Assembly: GCA_021298355.1 (NCBI GenBank)
Contig: JAJTEH010000002.1
Location: 124,001 to 188,000, forward strand
DNA from: Flammeovirgaceae bacterium
Lineage (GTDB): Bacteria > Bacteroidota > Bacteroidia > Cytophagales > Cyclobacteriaceae
Length of the DNA stretch: 64,000 bases
Direction of reading: 5' to 3'
The notes beneath the pieces are model-generated. The model made no database searches. It was given only the letters and a program-made list of their open reading frames with translations, and was not told where the DNA came from. The position numbers were made by a program, and so were the translations under genes. Shown here piece after piece: positions 52,129 through 62,040 of the stretch (positions are counted from its first letter, which is position 1; each line of letters opens with the position of its first letter).

Positions 52129-53828
52129 TTATAGGATAATTAATTTTTTACTTTCGTGATAGAAACCTGCCTGTAGGGTATAGATATATGTTCCGGCTAG
52201 GATGCCTGATAAACTAACTTTTTCTTCGTGTAAACCAGGTAAAAATTCTTTATGAATTAATCTTTTCATTTGTTTCCCGGTATGGTCGAATAAATCTATC
52301 GAAACCATCTCTTTTTGATTGATTCGAAACTTAAATACTGTTTCATCTTTTGCCGGATTAGGATAAGCATCTTCTAAATGAAAACGACTGCTCAAAAAGT
52401 TTTCTATTCCAGCTACTGCATTAGGATTAGCCAGCGGTAATGGTTCGTAATTTACTCCATCCACTGAGCCATCGATAAAATTTTTGTTATTGAAAATTTC
52501 AGATACGTCTGCCTTAGTAACGCCCATCCAACTGTGTAAAAGATTAGCATACACTTGTCGGTAATCATATTGCTGATCTACATTATCGCCCGATAAGTTT
52601 GGGGTGTTCCCAACAACTCCGGGTTCAACTCCTTTTCCAAAAATAAAAATAGGTCCTCCTGTTCCGTGGTCGGTACCATAACTTCCATTTGAGTAAACTC
52701 TTCTACCAAATTCAGAAGTTGTAACTGTAAGTACTCGATCTTCCAAACCACGCGCACGTAAATCCAATTGAAATGCATTGATGGCCGAGGAGATGTGATA
52801 CATCAGCGCAGCGTGCACGCCCATGGTTGGATCATAACTTTCAACCTGATCAGCATGCGTATCAAAACCACCTAAGCGAACTAAGAAAACTTTGGTAGAA
52901 CAACCACCGGCTAATAATCGGGCAATCATTTGTAATTGTGGAGACAAACCATTGCGTAAACTACCGCGAGGTGCATTGAGCGGATAACGTTCCGGATATA
53001 CAACTGATGTTGCGCCACCACGTTGGTAAGCTTCAAAAAGAATTTGAGCATAATCATCCGATTTCTTCTCGAGACCGAGAATCCATTCCATTTCTTTATA
53101 ATATGGAGAAGGATTTAACCACTCCGGAGGAATACCACGCGGATCAATGTTTTGTTCATCTTCAAATCCTGCTAACTCATCCACAAGTTTGGCAAATCCT
53201 TCAGGATCATTCAAGGAGATAGAAGTTGGAATATTATTTTCTTGGTGGAAGATGAGGGATAGGTCGTTTCCTGTTTCTATAGCCAATGGGTAGGGCATCG
53301 TAGTATTTGGAAAATCATCCGGGTAATTTCCAAGGCCACCATATTCTTTGCCTAAATATCTACCCAACCAACCGGAAGAAAAATAATCATCGGCACCACC
53401 ACCCATGAATGAGATATCTCTTCCACGAAAATGCGATCCATTGTTGTTTTCGTACGATACCCCTTGCACAATGTTCATTCTGCCTTGGTCGTACAAAGCT
53501 TTTAAGTGTGGCATATCCGGATGCAAGGCAACTTGTTTCGATAGTGGTAAGGTAGAATCCAACTCTATCATCTTTCTTGCAGAATTTTTTGAGGGTATCG
53601 CAATGTTAGGTCGGGCATTGTAATACAATTCGTATTGATCTACCGGAATTACACTGTTCAATCGTTACCACCATGTAATTGTAAAATAATTAATACTCTG
53701 TCGTTCGTAGCTTTGCGTGCTAATCGAGTAAGCATATTCTCTGCCATCACATTAACAGGAATATTCGCAAGTGTAAATGGAATACTAAAGGTGATTGGTA
53801 ATTTCTTTAAAAAATTTCTTCTCTTCAT
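52129..53828 (-). pseudogene. DUF1501 protein with T9SS type A tail, disrupted by a small deletion
   Basis: The N-terminus at ATG 53828 (MKRRNFLKKLPITFS) has a Tat-type RRxFLK motif and reads 56 codons to LQLHGGND, then hits TGA. In the next phase the protein continues LNSVIPVDQYELYYNARPN and stays open to 52129. Family members read GGNDGLN at this point, so four bases (GGTT-like) are missing at 53658-53661, or one base if the glycine is also absent. The rest has normal DUF1501 blocks (SHFRGRDISFMGG, FDTHADQ, TSEFGRRVYSNGSYGTDHGTGGPIFIFG) and a type A sorting tail (YPNPAKDETVFKF...GTYIYTLQAG). The 510-residue downstream part has no signal, so export would fail. It is 10 bases from DUF1800. 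Confidence 0.85.
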
Positions 53829-53838
53829 GTTGATATAA

Positions 53839-55632
53839 TTAATGAAGTTGATATTCGGGAGTTTGTAACATTACATTGAATAATCTTTCTAATTGTTCGG
53901 CTACTGTGTTCATGCCTACATTGTTTGTCCAACGGTCTGTCCACGCAGCTTCCGGATCAGGATCAATATCAGAAAGGAAAGTTGTTAAGAAATAATTTAA
54001 GCGTTCTGCTGTTATGCTGGCTGTGTCATCAGTATTGGTATCGAAGGTGAGATTATCTGTAACGGGCAAGAAGTATTTACATAATTCAAGCACCAATAAA
54101 CGGGCATTGCTGGCGATGTTGGCAGGAATGTTATCGCGCACAAATTGTAATACATCTACTTTTATCATGCCACTCGCCATTGGATTAGTAAGCTTGCTGA
54201 TAAATTCATATCGATTGGTTAGATAATTTACGTTGATCCAACTTCTGTGAAAAATTGGAAACTGATGATAAGCTTCGTAACCTGCTACATCGAAAGGTTG
54301 ATAAAACTTCATGCCTTGGCGATCAACTTCGTTCAATACTTCTCCGGTGAAATTGTAAAATCCTTCTAAATCTGTTGCTGCATCAGGCACAGGAATATTA
54401 AACATGCGAATCGTGTCGATAACTAATTCTAAAGGCGATTTTATTATTCCGCCATAGGCATCATCAGTAGCGCCAATTATAGCATCATAAAAATGTTGAC
54501 TGCGTAATAAATTTTCGATTACAGGTTGAATTTTATAATTGTTGGCTACAAAAGTATTGGCCATTTCATCGATGATAGCGTTTGGTCCAGCAAACTGGTT
54601 TAAAGGAGTAAGTTGATGATAAACAAAAAAGCGATATAACTTTCTGCAGATGTGTTTCGGTGTTTCGGGTTGGTTGTAAATTAAATCTACTAATTGTCTG
54701 ATTTCATCAAGGGCGCTTTCTAACGTAGCGTTGGCTCCATTTAAAAGAAGAGGATCAGGAGTTACACTTCCATTTAATCTTGTACTAAATGTTTTGATGG
54801 AATTATCATGCGCACTGGCATTGGTTGCACTTCCTCTTACAATAGCTCGAGGAATGCCGGTTTCTAGATCGGGATTAGAAAATGAATCATCAATAGCCCA
54901 ACCACTTAGTACATTAGCCGCGGCACGTACATCTTCTTCGGTAAAAACATAATAATCTCCTTGCTCAGTAGCAGGAGGATAGCTGGTGAATTAAGCAGTA
55001 TCTTCTAATCCTTTACCGATGGAATACAATTCCAATAATTCGCGTGCATAGTTTTCGTTGGGGCTACCTTTTACATTTAAGAAACCATCTAACAAAGCAA
55101 CCATGGCATTATCTACACTTACTTTTACCGTAAGATTTTTAAAATCTAAAACCAGTGGAGGTGCAGGATCGGGTTGTTGTGGTGCCGGCATTGCATCTAG
55201 TGCAAACAATCGGAACAATACATTTTGAAAATACAGCGATCGGCTATTGCCCACTTTTTCTTGAATGGTTGTAAAGTGTGTATGCAAAAAGAAAACAATT
55301 TTTTCGCGAGCCGAATAAGCAAGTTTTAATTGGTCGGGAACACCCGAAGCTAACATTTGTCCAATCAACCATTGTTTAAAAGCAGTTTGCAATTCATCAT
55401 CGCGTTGGTCAGCAGGTTTGTTGCCAGAAATTACCCACTCAGTTCCTGTTACCGGATTAAGCGGCAAAGGTGCATCGGGTAAGGTTTGTCTGAATAGTTG
55501 TTGAACAGCTTGTTGTGGCGTTAAGGCTGCAAAAGTATCGATATCGTTTTTGGTGGCGCCAAAGGTGCATCTTCGCAAAAGATGCGCAGCACGTTTAACA
55601 CCTAAAGTTCCAGTGTATTCGGTAAGCGGCAT
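53839..55632 (-). pseudogene. DUF1800 protein interrupted by one in-frame stop
   Basis: The frame from ATG 55632 (MPLTEYTGTLGVKRAAHLLRRCTFGATK, the family N-terminus) to 53839 is a single phase of 597 codons except for TAA at 54991-54993. Before it: HTHFTTIQEKVG...NENYARELLELYSIG, the conserved DUF1800 centre; after it: YVFTEEDVRAAANVLSGWAID, CRKLYRFFVYHQ and the C-terminal helical region. A G-to-T change (GAA to TAA) would explain it. DUF1800 proteins pair with DUF1501 in many Bacteroidota and Planctomycetes; the function is unknown and probably secretory or envelope. Both members here are broken, which suggests the system is no longer needed. Confidence 0.85.
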
Positions 55633-55801
55633 AAAAAGGTATAAGAGTGAGTTGTATTCTGCTAATCATTAAAACTAAATCAAATTTATTGACTAACTGC
55701 ATTAGCATACGACTAACTTCGTTAATTTGCTTTGAAGAGTTTGTTACCATGTTAAATGAAATTTAATATTTGTTGTACGATATACTTTTATTACCAACGA
55801 A

Positions 55802-56653
55802 ATGAAAATAATAGAATGCCCACGCGATGCCATGCAAGGCATCGATCAGTTTATACCAACAGAAAAAAAGATTGAGTATATCAATTTATTGTTAGAGGTT
55901 GGCTTTGATACATTGGATTTCGGAAGTTTTGTATCTCCAAAGGCAATTCCGCAAATGCGCGATACAGCAGAAGTATATGAAAAACTAAATTGGAGAAATT
56001 CTACTACCAAACTTTTAGCCATTGTTGCCAATAAGCGAGGAGCAGAGGAGGCAGTAAAATACGAAGGCATTCGCTATTTGGGATTTCCGATGTCTATATC
56101 TGAGACTTTTCAGCAAAGGAATACCAACAAATCCATAGCTGAAGCACTTAACGAGTTAGCTGAAATAAAAAATTTGTGTGTTAAACATAATAAGCAACTT
56201 GTAACATACGTGAGCATGGGATTTGGCAATCCTTACAACGATCCGTACTCTCCGGAGCACGTAGGAAGTTTTACGGATATACTCATTACATTAGGTAGTG
56301 ATGTTATTTCTTTGGCCGATACAATTGGTGCAGCAACACCAGAGTTAATCTCAACTTTGTTTACCAAAATTACCCATCAATTTCCTGATACTGAGATTGG
56401 TGTACACCTCCATGCGAGAAAGGAAGACACTATAAAAAAATTAGAAGCAGCTGTTGAGGCAGGATGTAAAAGAATAGATGGAGCGATGCGAGGTTTTGGA
56501 GGTTGCCCAATGGCGAAAGATGAATTGGTTGGGAACATGGCAACTGAATTAATGCTAGCGTGGTTTGAATCTAAAAACATTAAAACGAATTTAAATACCG
56601 AAGCATTTGCGCAATCTTTGCAAAGGGCACAATCTGTTTTTCCTATGCATTAG
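55802..56653 (+). CDS. Hydroxymethylglutaryl-CoA lyase
   Basis: A 283-residue TIM-barrel lyase of the HMGL-like family, which cleaves HMG-CoA to acetyl-CoA and acetoacetate in leucine breakdown and ketone formation. The N-terminal ECPRDAMQ (metal/substrate Arg-Asp), FDTLDFGSFVSPKAIPQMRD, the VISLADTIGAATPE strand, HLHAR metal ligands and the C-terminal signature GAMRGFGGCPMAKDELVGN with the catalytic Cys are all present. The start at 55802 is right at the conserved region. The other enzymes of leucine breakdown are not in this window. Confidence 0.93.
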   Translation: MKIIECPRDAMQGIDQFIPTEKKIEYINLLLEVGFDTLDFGSFVSPKAIPQMRDTAEVYEKLNWRNSTTKLLAIVANKRGAEEAVKYEGIRYLGFPMSISETFQQRNTNKSIAEALNELAEIKNLCVKHNKQLVTYVSMGFGNPYNDPYSPEHVGSFTDILITLGSDVISLADTIGAATPELISTLFTKITHQFPDTEIGVHLHARKEDTIKKLEAAVEAGCKRIDGAMRGFGGCPMAKDELVGNMATELMLAWFESKNIKTNLNTEAFAQSLQRAQSVFPMH

Positions 56654-56703
56654 GTTTTGGCACAATGGTTGATTATCCTATCCTTTCTTATTACCTTCAA
56701 ATT

Positions 56704-57330
56704 ATGAAACCTCACTTCCTTATAACACTATTATTTATGGTGTCGGCAATTGCTTTGCGGGCACAATCTGCAAAAGAGTTTACCCAAAAAGGCCGCGATT
56801 TAATCGACAAGCGCGAATACATGGAAGCAATTTTAAATTTGAATAAAGCCATTGAGGTTGATTCTAAATTTAGTGTAGCTTATTTCTTAAGGGGAAATCT
56901 GAAAGAAAAGTTTGAAGACTTACATGGCGCCATGAAAGATTACAACACGGCTATCGAAACCAATGCAAAATATACAGAAGCGTTTTTCGCACGTGGAAAC
57001 GTAAAGATGAGATTGCAAGATTATTACGGAGCAATTGCTGATTTTACTTCTGCCATAGCGATTAATGAAAATTATGTGGAAGCTTATTTCAATAGAGGTA
57101 AAGCTAAACAACTTTTAATGGCTTATGAAGATGCTATAAATGATGTAACAAAAATTATCCAAATCAATCCTAAAAGTATCGATGCTTATTATATGCGTGG
57201 CATTTTAAGAATTGAATTTGGCGATTTAAAAAATGGATGTTTGGATTTGAGTAAAGCCGGAGAATTAGGAGATTTAAAAGCGTACGAAATCATTAAAGAA
57301 AAATGCAATACTAAAACAATAGGTAATTAA
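56704..57330 (+). CDS. Secreted TPR-repeat protein
   Basis: A 208-residue protein from the ATG at 56704 (MKPHFLITLLFMVSAIALRAQ, signal peptide); a Met at 56665 would add a polar run before the signal. About four tetratricopeptide repeats follow, with the typical A-Y-F-x-R-G and D-A-I/D-Y-N-x-A-I-x-x-N patterns (EAILNLNKAIEVDSKFSVAYFLRGN; GAMKDYNTAIETNAKYTEAFFARGN; GAIADFTSAIAINENYVEAYFNRGKA). It is probably a periplasmic protein-interaction scaffold. It follows the HMG-CoA lyase gene by 50 bases. Confidence 0.85.
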   Translation: MKPHFLITLLFMVSAIALRAQSAKEFTQKGRDLIDKREYMEAILNLNKAIEVDSKFSVAYFLRGNLKEKFEDLHGAMKDYNTAIETNAKYTEAFFARGNVKMRLQDYYGAIADFTSAIAINENYVEAYFNRGKAKQLLMAYEDAINDVTKIIQINPKSIDAYYMRGILRIEFGDLKNGCLDLSKAGELGDLKAYEIIKEKCNTKTIGN

Positions 57331-57361
57331 TTTTTTCGATTAAAAGGTATCGACAATAAAC

Positions 57362-57396
57362 AATAGCCTACGATTTAAATCGTGGGCTATTTGTTT
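57362..57396. terminator. Bidirectional terminator between TPR and dprA
   Basis: Stem AATAGCCTACGATT / AATCGTGGGCTATT (57362-57375 with 57378-57391), with one mismatch pair, followed by T residues; it serves the convergent plus-strand TPR gene and minus-strand dprA. Confidence 0.7.
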
Positions 57397-57415
57397 CATA
57401 AGGATTCACCATTTT

Positions 57416-58519
57416 CTAATTATATATTTTTTTAAACTGATTACCCGGAAATGCTTTAACCAAGCCACGGAATTCTAAATTCAAAAGTATGCCGGCAACT
57501 TGTTGGATGGGTATTGCACTTCCCCACGAAATTTCATCCATTGTTTTTTTGTGTTCTACCGATAATTGTTGAAATACTTTCAATTCATTTTCTGTTAAAT
57601 CTTGCGGAATTTCTTTTTCTTTTTTATCAATGCCGGGTTCCCAATTCATTAAATATTCAATGTCTTTTACATCAGAAAGTAAATGCGCTTTATTTTGTTT
57701 GATTAATTGATGACACCCAACAGATTGCGGAGAGAACACACTACCAGGCACAGCCATCACTTCTTTATTATAACTGTTAGCAATTTCGGCTGTAATCAAT
57801 GCGCCACCTTTATCGGCTGCTTCAACCACTATAATTAGATCACTTAACCCAGCAATAATTCTGTTGCGTGCCGGAAAATTAAACGCATCAGGTTTTGTGC
57901 CGAAAGGTTGTTCGCTTATTAATCCACCATTGTCGCACATTCTTCTGGCTGTTTCTTTATGCGCTGCCGGATATACTACATCAATACCACTTCCTAAAAC
58001 ACCAAGTGTTTGCAAGTTGTGTTTTACACATGCTTTGTGCGCAGCGATGTCGATGCCATAAGCAAGGCCACTGATGATAAGCGGTTGATGTGGAATTAAT
58101 TGTTCAATCAGTTTTTCCACAAAACTTTTTCCGTAATCGCTGGCTTGTCGTGTGCCTACTATAGCAACGCACTTTGTGTTTTCAAATTTTGTATTTCCTT
58201 TTTGGTATAAAATTAAAGGTGCATCTGGAATTTGTTTTAAGCGAGATGGAAATTGATTATCTAAGTAGGTAAAAATTTTCCCTTCACTTTTCTGAATTTT
58301 CGATAACTCAATTTCTGCTTTTTTAAAACTTTCTTTTTTTAGAATGATTTCAGCAGTTGATTCTCCTATGCCAGGTATTTGCAAGAGTTTTGCTTTAGTT
58401 AACTCAAAAACTCGTGATGGATTTCCGGCATAACTGATCAACTGTTTTAAAAGTTGATTACCAATACCATGTGTAAAGTAGAGTGCTAGAAAGGCAAGTT
58501 TGTGTTCATCCATAAACAA
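57416..58519 (-). CDS. dprA: DNA-processing protein DprA
   Basis: A 367-residue DprA/Smf protein, which loads RecA on incoming single-stranded DNA during transformation. An N-terminal helix-hairpin-helix (LLKQLISYAG...LLQIPGIGESTAEIILK) precedes the Rossmann domain with FENTKCVAIVGTRQASDYGK, ISGLAYGIDIAAHKACV, TLGVLGSGIDVVYPAAHKETAR and NFPARNRIIAGLSDLIIVVEAADKGGALITAEIANSY. A winged-helix-like C-terminus follows (ELKVFQQLSVEHKKTMDEI). Start 58519; a Met two codons on (58513) is equally possible. Confidence 0.96.
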   Translation of the reverse strand: MFMDEHKLAFLALYFTHGIGNQLLKQLISYAGNPSRVFELTKAKLLQIPGIGESTAEIILKKESFKKAEIELSKIQKSEGKIFTYLDNQFPSRLKQIPDAPLILYQKGNTKFENTKCVAIVGTRQASDYGKSFVEKLIEQLIPHQPLIISGLAYGIDIAAHKACVKHNLQTLGVLGSGIDVVYPAAHKETARRMCDNGGLISEQPFGTKPDAFNFPARNRIIAGLSDLIIVVEAADKGGALITAEIANSYNKEVMAVPGSVFSPQSVGCHQLIKQNKAHLLSDVKDIEYLMNWEPGIDKKEKEIPQDLTENELKVFQQLSVEHKKTMDEISWGSAIPIQQVAGILLNLEFRGLVKAFPGNQFKKIYN

Positions 58520-58565
58520 GAAAAATTCTTGCTAGATAATAGATGATAACAAAAATTGATGTCGA

Positions 58566-58901
58566 TTAAAGTTTTTCTTTGAGTTCGGTTAAGAAAGCAC
58601 GCACTTTTTTAAGCGAATCAATCAATTCCATTTTATCTTTTACAGATTGATTGTCGTTTTTGAGCATTTCTTTTGCTCCTTGAAGGGTGAACCCTTTTTC
58701 TTTTACAAGATGATAAATCGTGCGCACATTATCGATATCAGCGCGTGTAAACTGGCGATTACCTTTGCGATTTTTTTTCGGTTTGATAACATCAAACTCT
58801 GTTTCCCAAAAGCGAATGAGTGACGGGGCCACCTGAAACATTTCAGCTACCTCGCCTATAGAGTAATAAATTTTCTCAATTTCTTTCTCTTTGTACGCCA
58901 T
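58566..58901 (-). CDS. MerR-family transcriptional regulator
   Basis: A 111-residue protein from the ATG at 58901 (MAYKEKEIEKIYYSIGEVAEMF). The MerR winged-helix (YSIGEVAEMFQVAPSLIRFWETEFDVIKPKKNRKGNRQFTRADIDNVRTIYHLVKEKGFTLQGAKEML) is complete and a short dimerisation helix ends the protein; there is no effector-binding domain. Such mini-MerR proteins are conserved in Bacteroidota next to M23 peptidase and alaS genes. It starts one base before the stop of the CapA-like gene, so the two are probably one transcript. Confidence 0.92.
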   Translation of the reverse strand: MAYKEKEIEKIYYSIGEVAEMFQVAPSLIRFWETEFDVIKPKKNRKGNRQFTRADIDNVRTIYHLVKEKGFTLQGAKEMLKNDNQSVKDKMELIDSLKKVRAFLTELKEKL

Positions 58902-58902
58902 G

Positions 58903-59946
58903 CTATTGGGCAATATAGTTAATAATACCATTTGCACCAATGCTTATCGGTGTTTCAGGAAAATCTTTTTTCGTTAAGTCCTGAATTATCTTTAAAACCT
59001 TTTTTTCAGGGTCTACTTTCACGCCATCGCCATAAGTTTGGTAGGTAGAAATGATTTCTCCTTGTAAAAATTCTCCGTTTTTGTTGGTCTTCACTTTTAA
59101 AATAGGAGCAAGACCATTCACACCCGAAACACTAATGCCTCTGTAAGTACAAAAATTACCTAAACTGTAAGCGATTATTCTTTTCTTATACACTTCAATA
59201 GCTCTGGTTACGTGTGGCCCGTGTCCGAAAATGATATCCGCTCCGGCATCAATCATAGCATGAGAAAATTGATATACATTTCCTCTGTTTTCTCCGTGAT
59301 ATAATTCTGTTTTGCGCGTTACGTTTTGATATTGTGCGCCTTCGGCTCCTCCATGGAAAGACACAATTACTACATCGCATTGTTTGCTTAATTCTGCTAC
59401 TAATTTTTTTGCTCCTTCTGTATCATTTAATGGAACACAATTGCTGTTGGGTGCAAAGGCAATTAATCCATATCGAATTCCATCTTTCGTAAAGATGCAT
59501 GTCTTTTGTTGCAGTTGGCCTGCATGTAAAATGCCTGCATCGTCTAATGTTTTCATGCTGCTTTTTCTTCCGGCATCTCCCATATCGCCTGCATGGTTGT
59601 TGGCCAAACTCATCATATCAAATCCTGCATCAACTAAGTTTTGTACATAAGCAACAGGTGTTCTAAAGGCATAACATACTTTAGGGTCGCGACAAGTTTT
59701 CGGTGTTCCACCGCTATCTAACAATGTACCTTCTAAATTTCCAAACGTAACATCCGCATTTTTTAAAATGTGATTGATGCTTCGCATCAATCCGGCACCA
59801 TTTTCTGACGGTAATTTATTTTCAGGATAGTTCGTCCCCATCATGATATCGCCCACACCAATAATGGTGAGGGTATCGCGTTGCGCAAACAAGGTAGGAT
59901 GGATGAAAAGAAGCGAAAAAAGAAAAAGTAAAATTGATTTTTGCAT
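58903..59946 (-). CDS. CapA-family metallophosphatase-like protein
   Basis: A 347-residue exported protein from the ATG at 59946 (MQKSILLFLFSLLFIHPTLFAQ, signal peptide); an earlier Met at 59967 would only add MRPEMLA. CapA/PgsA-like metallophosphatase fold motifs are present: GVGDIMMGTNYP, FGNLEGTL, SLANNHAGDMG, VSFHGGAEGAQYQ, GADIIFGHGPHVTRAIEVYKKRIIAYSLGNF. CapA proteins take part in poly-gamma-glutamate capsule work in Bacillus, but most homologues have an unknown envelope role. Its order with the MerR gene and two M23 peptidases suggests a cell-envelope operon. Confidence 0.9.
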   Translation of the reverse strand: MQKSILLFLFSLLFIHPTLFAQRDTLTIIGVGDIMMGTNYPENKLPSENGAGLMRSINHILKNADVTFGNLEGTLLDSGGTPKTCRDPKVCYAFRTPVAYVQNLVDAGFDMMSLANNHAGDMGDAGRKSSMKTLDDAGILHAGQLQQKTCIFTKDGIRYGLIAFAPNSNCVPLNDTEGAKKLVAELSKQCDVVIVSFHGGAEGAQYQNVTRKTELYHGENRGNVYQFSHAMIDAGADIIFGHGPHVTRAIEVYKKRIIAYSLGNFCTYRGISVSGVNGLAPILKVKTNKNGEFLQGEIISTYQTYGDGVKVDPEKKVLKIIQDLTKKDFPETPISIGANGIINYIAQ

Positions 59947-59999
59947 AGCCAACATTTCGGGTCGCAAATAAACAGCATTTTAGTCAATCAAACCAATGT

Positions 60000-60962
60000 T
60001 TAATCTAAAGTTGTGTTGTTGTTTTTTGCTAACTCTAGTAGTTTTTGGTATTCCTGATTGCTTAAATCTCTTTGAAAGAAATGAATAGGATTAATGTGTT
60101 GCCCGCGGTATAAAACTTCGTAGTGCAAATGTTCACCTGCCGATGTTCCTGTGTTGCCCACATACCCGATTACTTGTCCGCGTTTTACTTTTTCTCCTTT
60201 GTTTACAATAAAACGAACCATGTGTGCATACCGCGTTTCGAAACCGAAACCATGATTAATATATACTACATTACCATACGAATCGGAGTAGTACGCATCT
60301 AACACTTCGCCATCTCCGGTTGCATAAATCGGTGTGCCGGTTTTGGCTTTAAAATCTAAACCTTTGTGTAAACGATAAATACCCAACACCGGATTAAGAC
60401 GCATACCGAATGTACCATACAAGAATACTAAATCCTGGTTATCGATTGGTTGAATGGCCGGCCTGGATGCCCACTGTTTGGTTTTGGTATTCACTAATTT
60501 TTGTAATTGTTCGAACGACTCATACTCCACCGTTAGTTCGTGTTTCATCTGCAAGGCATTAGCAAGCGAATGTTCTATGATGGGGTAAGCTTTAACTTCT
60601 TCCGGAATACGAAGTGTTCCTCCCACACCGGCTAGTCTTTCTGTTTTCGCAAGTGAATCTGCTTCTAATATGGGCCTGTATAGTTGATCATCTTCAGCAA
60701 TAAACTTTTGTAATTCTGTTTTTTGCTGTTTCATTTCATCTTGTAACAAAGCCCATTGCGATTTTAATCTTCTGTTGCTTTGCTTAAGTTGCACCAAGTC
60801 GATGGCTTCACCGGTTTGCAAATAGAAATAATAACACCCCGAAGCCAATAGAAAAGAAAAAAGCATCAATACCATTAAACGGTTGCGCACTTTTTTACCC
60901 GACACAAAATGCGGTTCGTAATGGCACGTTTCTGGGTTATATGTGTAACGCTGCTTAAACAT
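60000..60962 (-). CDS. M23 family metallopeptidase (membrane-anchored), copy 1
   Basis: A 320-residue protein with one N-terminal TM (about 29-50, LMVLMLFSFLLASGCYYFYL), a coiled-coil periplasmic stem and a complete C-terminal M23 (LytM) domain: HKGLDFKAKTGTPIYATGDGEVL (zinc-binding His and Asp), the YINHGFGFETRYAHM strand and HLHYEVLYRG. The family cuts peptide crosslinks in peptidoglycan or activates amidases. Paralogue of the next gene, which overlaps its start by one base (TAATG), showing translational coupling. Confidence 0.93.
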   Translation of the reverse strand: MFKQRYTYNPETCHYEPHFVSGKKVRNRLMVLMLFSFLLASGCYYFYLQTGEAIDLVQLKQSNRRLKSQWALLQDEMKQQKTELQKFIAEDDQLYRPILEADSLAKTERLAGVGGTLRIPEEVKAYPIIEHSLANALQMKHELTVEYESFEQLQKLVNTKTKQWASRPAIQPIDNQDLVFLYGTFGMRLNPVLGIYRLHKGLDFKAKTGTPIYATGDGEVLDAYYSDSYGNVVYINHGFGFETRYAHMVRFIVNKGEKVKRGQVIGYVGNTGTSAGEHLHYEVLYRGQHINPIHFFQRDLSNQEYQKLLELAKNNNTTLD

Positions 60963-61912
60963 TAATCGAGGGCTTGATTTTGTTTTTTACTTGCCGTTAA
61001 CATTTTTTCGTAAGCTTCGGTATTCAAACCTTGTAATAAATAAAAGATAGGATTTTGCTCTAATCCATCGAGTAATACTTCATAGTGTAAATGCGGTGCA
61101 GCCGAACCTCCTGTGTTACCAACAGTTCCGATGGTTTGTCCTTTCGTTACTTGCTGACCTTTTCTAACTAAAATATTTTCAAGGTGTGCATAACGTGTGA
61201 TGAAACCATTACCATGACTGATCTCTATATAATTGCCATAGCCCGCAATTTCTAAACTGTTTATGATAACGTTAACGGTTCCTGAAGCGGTGGCCATAAC
61301 GGCACTTCCTTTCGGAGCTAATAAATCAATGCCTGTATGTTGATACAAACCTTTATGAAAAGGATGCATGCGTTTTCCAAAACCAGAGGCGAGACTTGCG
61401 TTTTCTACAGGAACAATTGAAGGTGTGAATAATAATTTGCGATTGATGGATGCATCGTGATGATGCACATGCTTACTAAAATAAACAGAATTGAAAATTG
61501 CTTTTTCTTTTAGTTGATTAACCTGTTGTTGCAAGGCAATGGCTTTTTGCGTGATGTCGTTTGTGTTTTTACCGGGTTCAAATGAATTAGTTTGCGCTTC
61601 TTCTGTTGTGTGTAAGATGGCATCGAATAAAGTAGATTTTAAGGCTTCATCTTTTTTGGCAATGGCTGAAATTAAATTTTTACTCTCGTTTAATTCAGAT
61701 GAAACAACTTTGTAATAAGAAGCTAAAGCTTTGTTTTCTTTTCTTAGCGCAATTTCTTCCGGAGATTCCCAAACGGTTGCATCGAGCCAGGCAATGCCCG
61801 CAAAAAATAAAATGGTAAATGCAATAAGCGCCAATACGCCCAACAGCCAGTTTCCCCATGGGATACCTGCGCGCTCGAAACGTAGCGATTTTGGGTTGAA
61901 GACAAATTGCAT
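60962..61912 (-). CDS. M23 family metallopeptidase (membrane-anchored), copy 2
   Basis: A 316-residue paralogue of copy 1: N-terminal TM (about 21-45, WLLGVLALIAFTILFFAGIAWL), coiled-coil stem and an M23 domain with HTGIDLLAPKGSAVMATASGTV, YIEISHGNGFITRYAHLENI and HLHYEVLLDG. All zinc and catalytic residues are present, so it should be active. It is the first gene of the minus-strand unit M23-M23-CapA-MerR and is divergent from alaS across 128 bases. Confidence 0.93.
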   Translation of the reverse strand: MQFVFNPKSLRFERAGIPWGNWLLGVLALIAFTILFFAGIAWLDATVWESPEEIALRKENKALASYYKVVSSELNESKNLISAIAKKDEALKSTLFDAILHTTEEAQTNSFEPGKNTNDITQKAIALQQQVNQLKEKAIFNSVYFSKHVHHHDASINRKLLFTPSIVPVENASLASGFGKRMHPFHKGLYQHTGIDLLAPKGSAVMATASGTVNVIINSLEIAGYGNYIEISHGNGFITRYAHLENILVRKGQQVTKGQTIGTVGNTGGSAAPHLHYEVLLDGLEQNPIFYLLQGLNTEAYEKMLTASKKQNQALD

Positions 61913-61975
61913 ATAATCTTGGCCGGAAGTCTAAAAAAAACCATTTAATCTGCTCATTCTCTCTACTTTCGGGGT

Positions 61976-61983
61976 TATTTTTG
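61976..61983 (+). promoter_or_regulatory. Candidate -7 box of alaS
   Basis: TATTTTTG is a full match to TANNTTTG, 57 bases before the alaS ATG; no clear TTTG lies 19-20 bases upstream, so the -33 element is weak. The remaining 128-base intergenic stretch shows no other element. Confidence 0.4.
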
Positions 61984-62040
61984 CGACTTGCCGATTTATA
62001 AAGCGGTGTAATATAATAAAAACAAGCTACTTATCATTTT

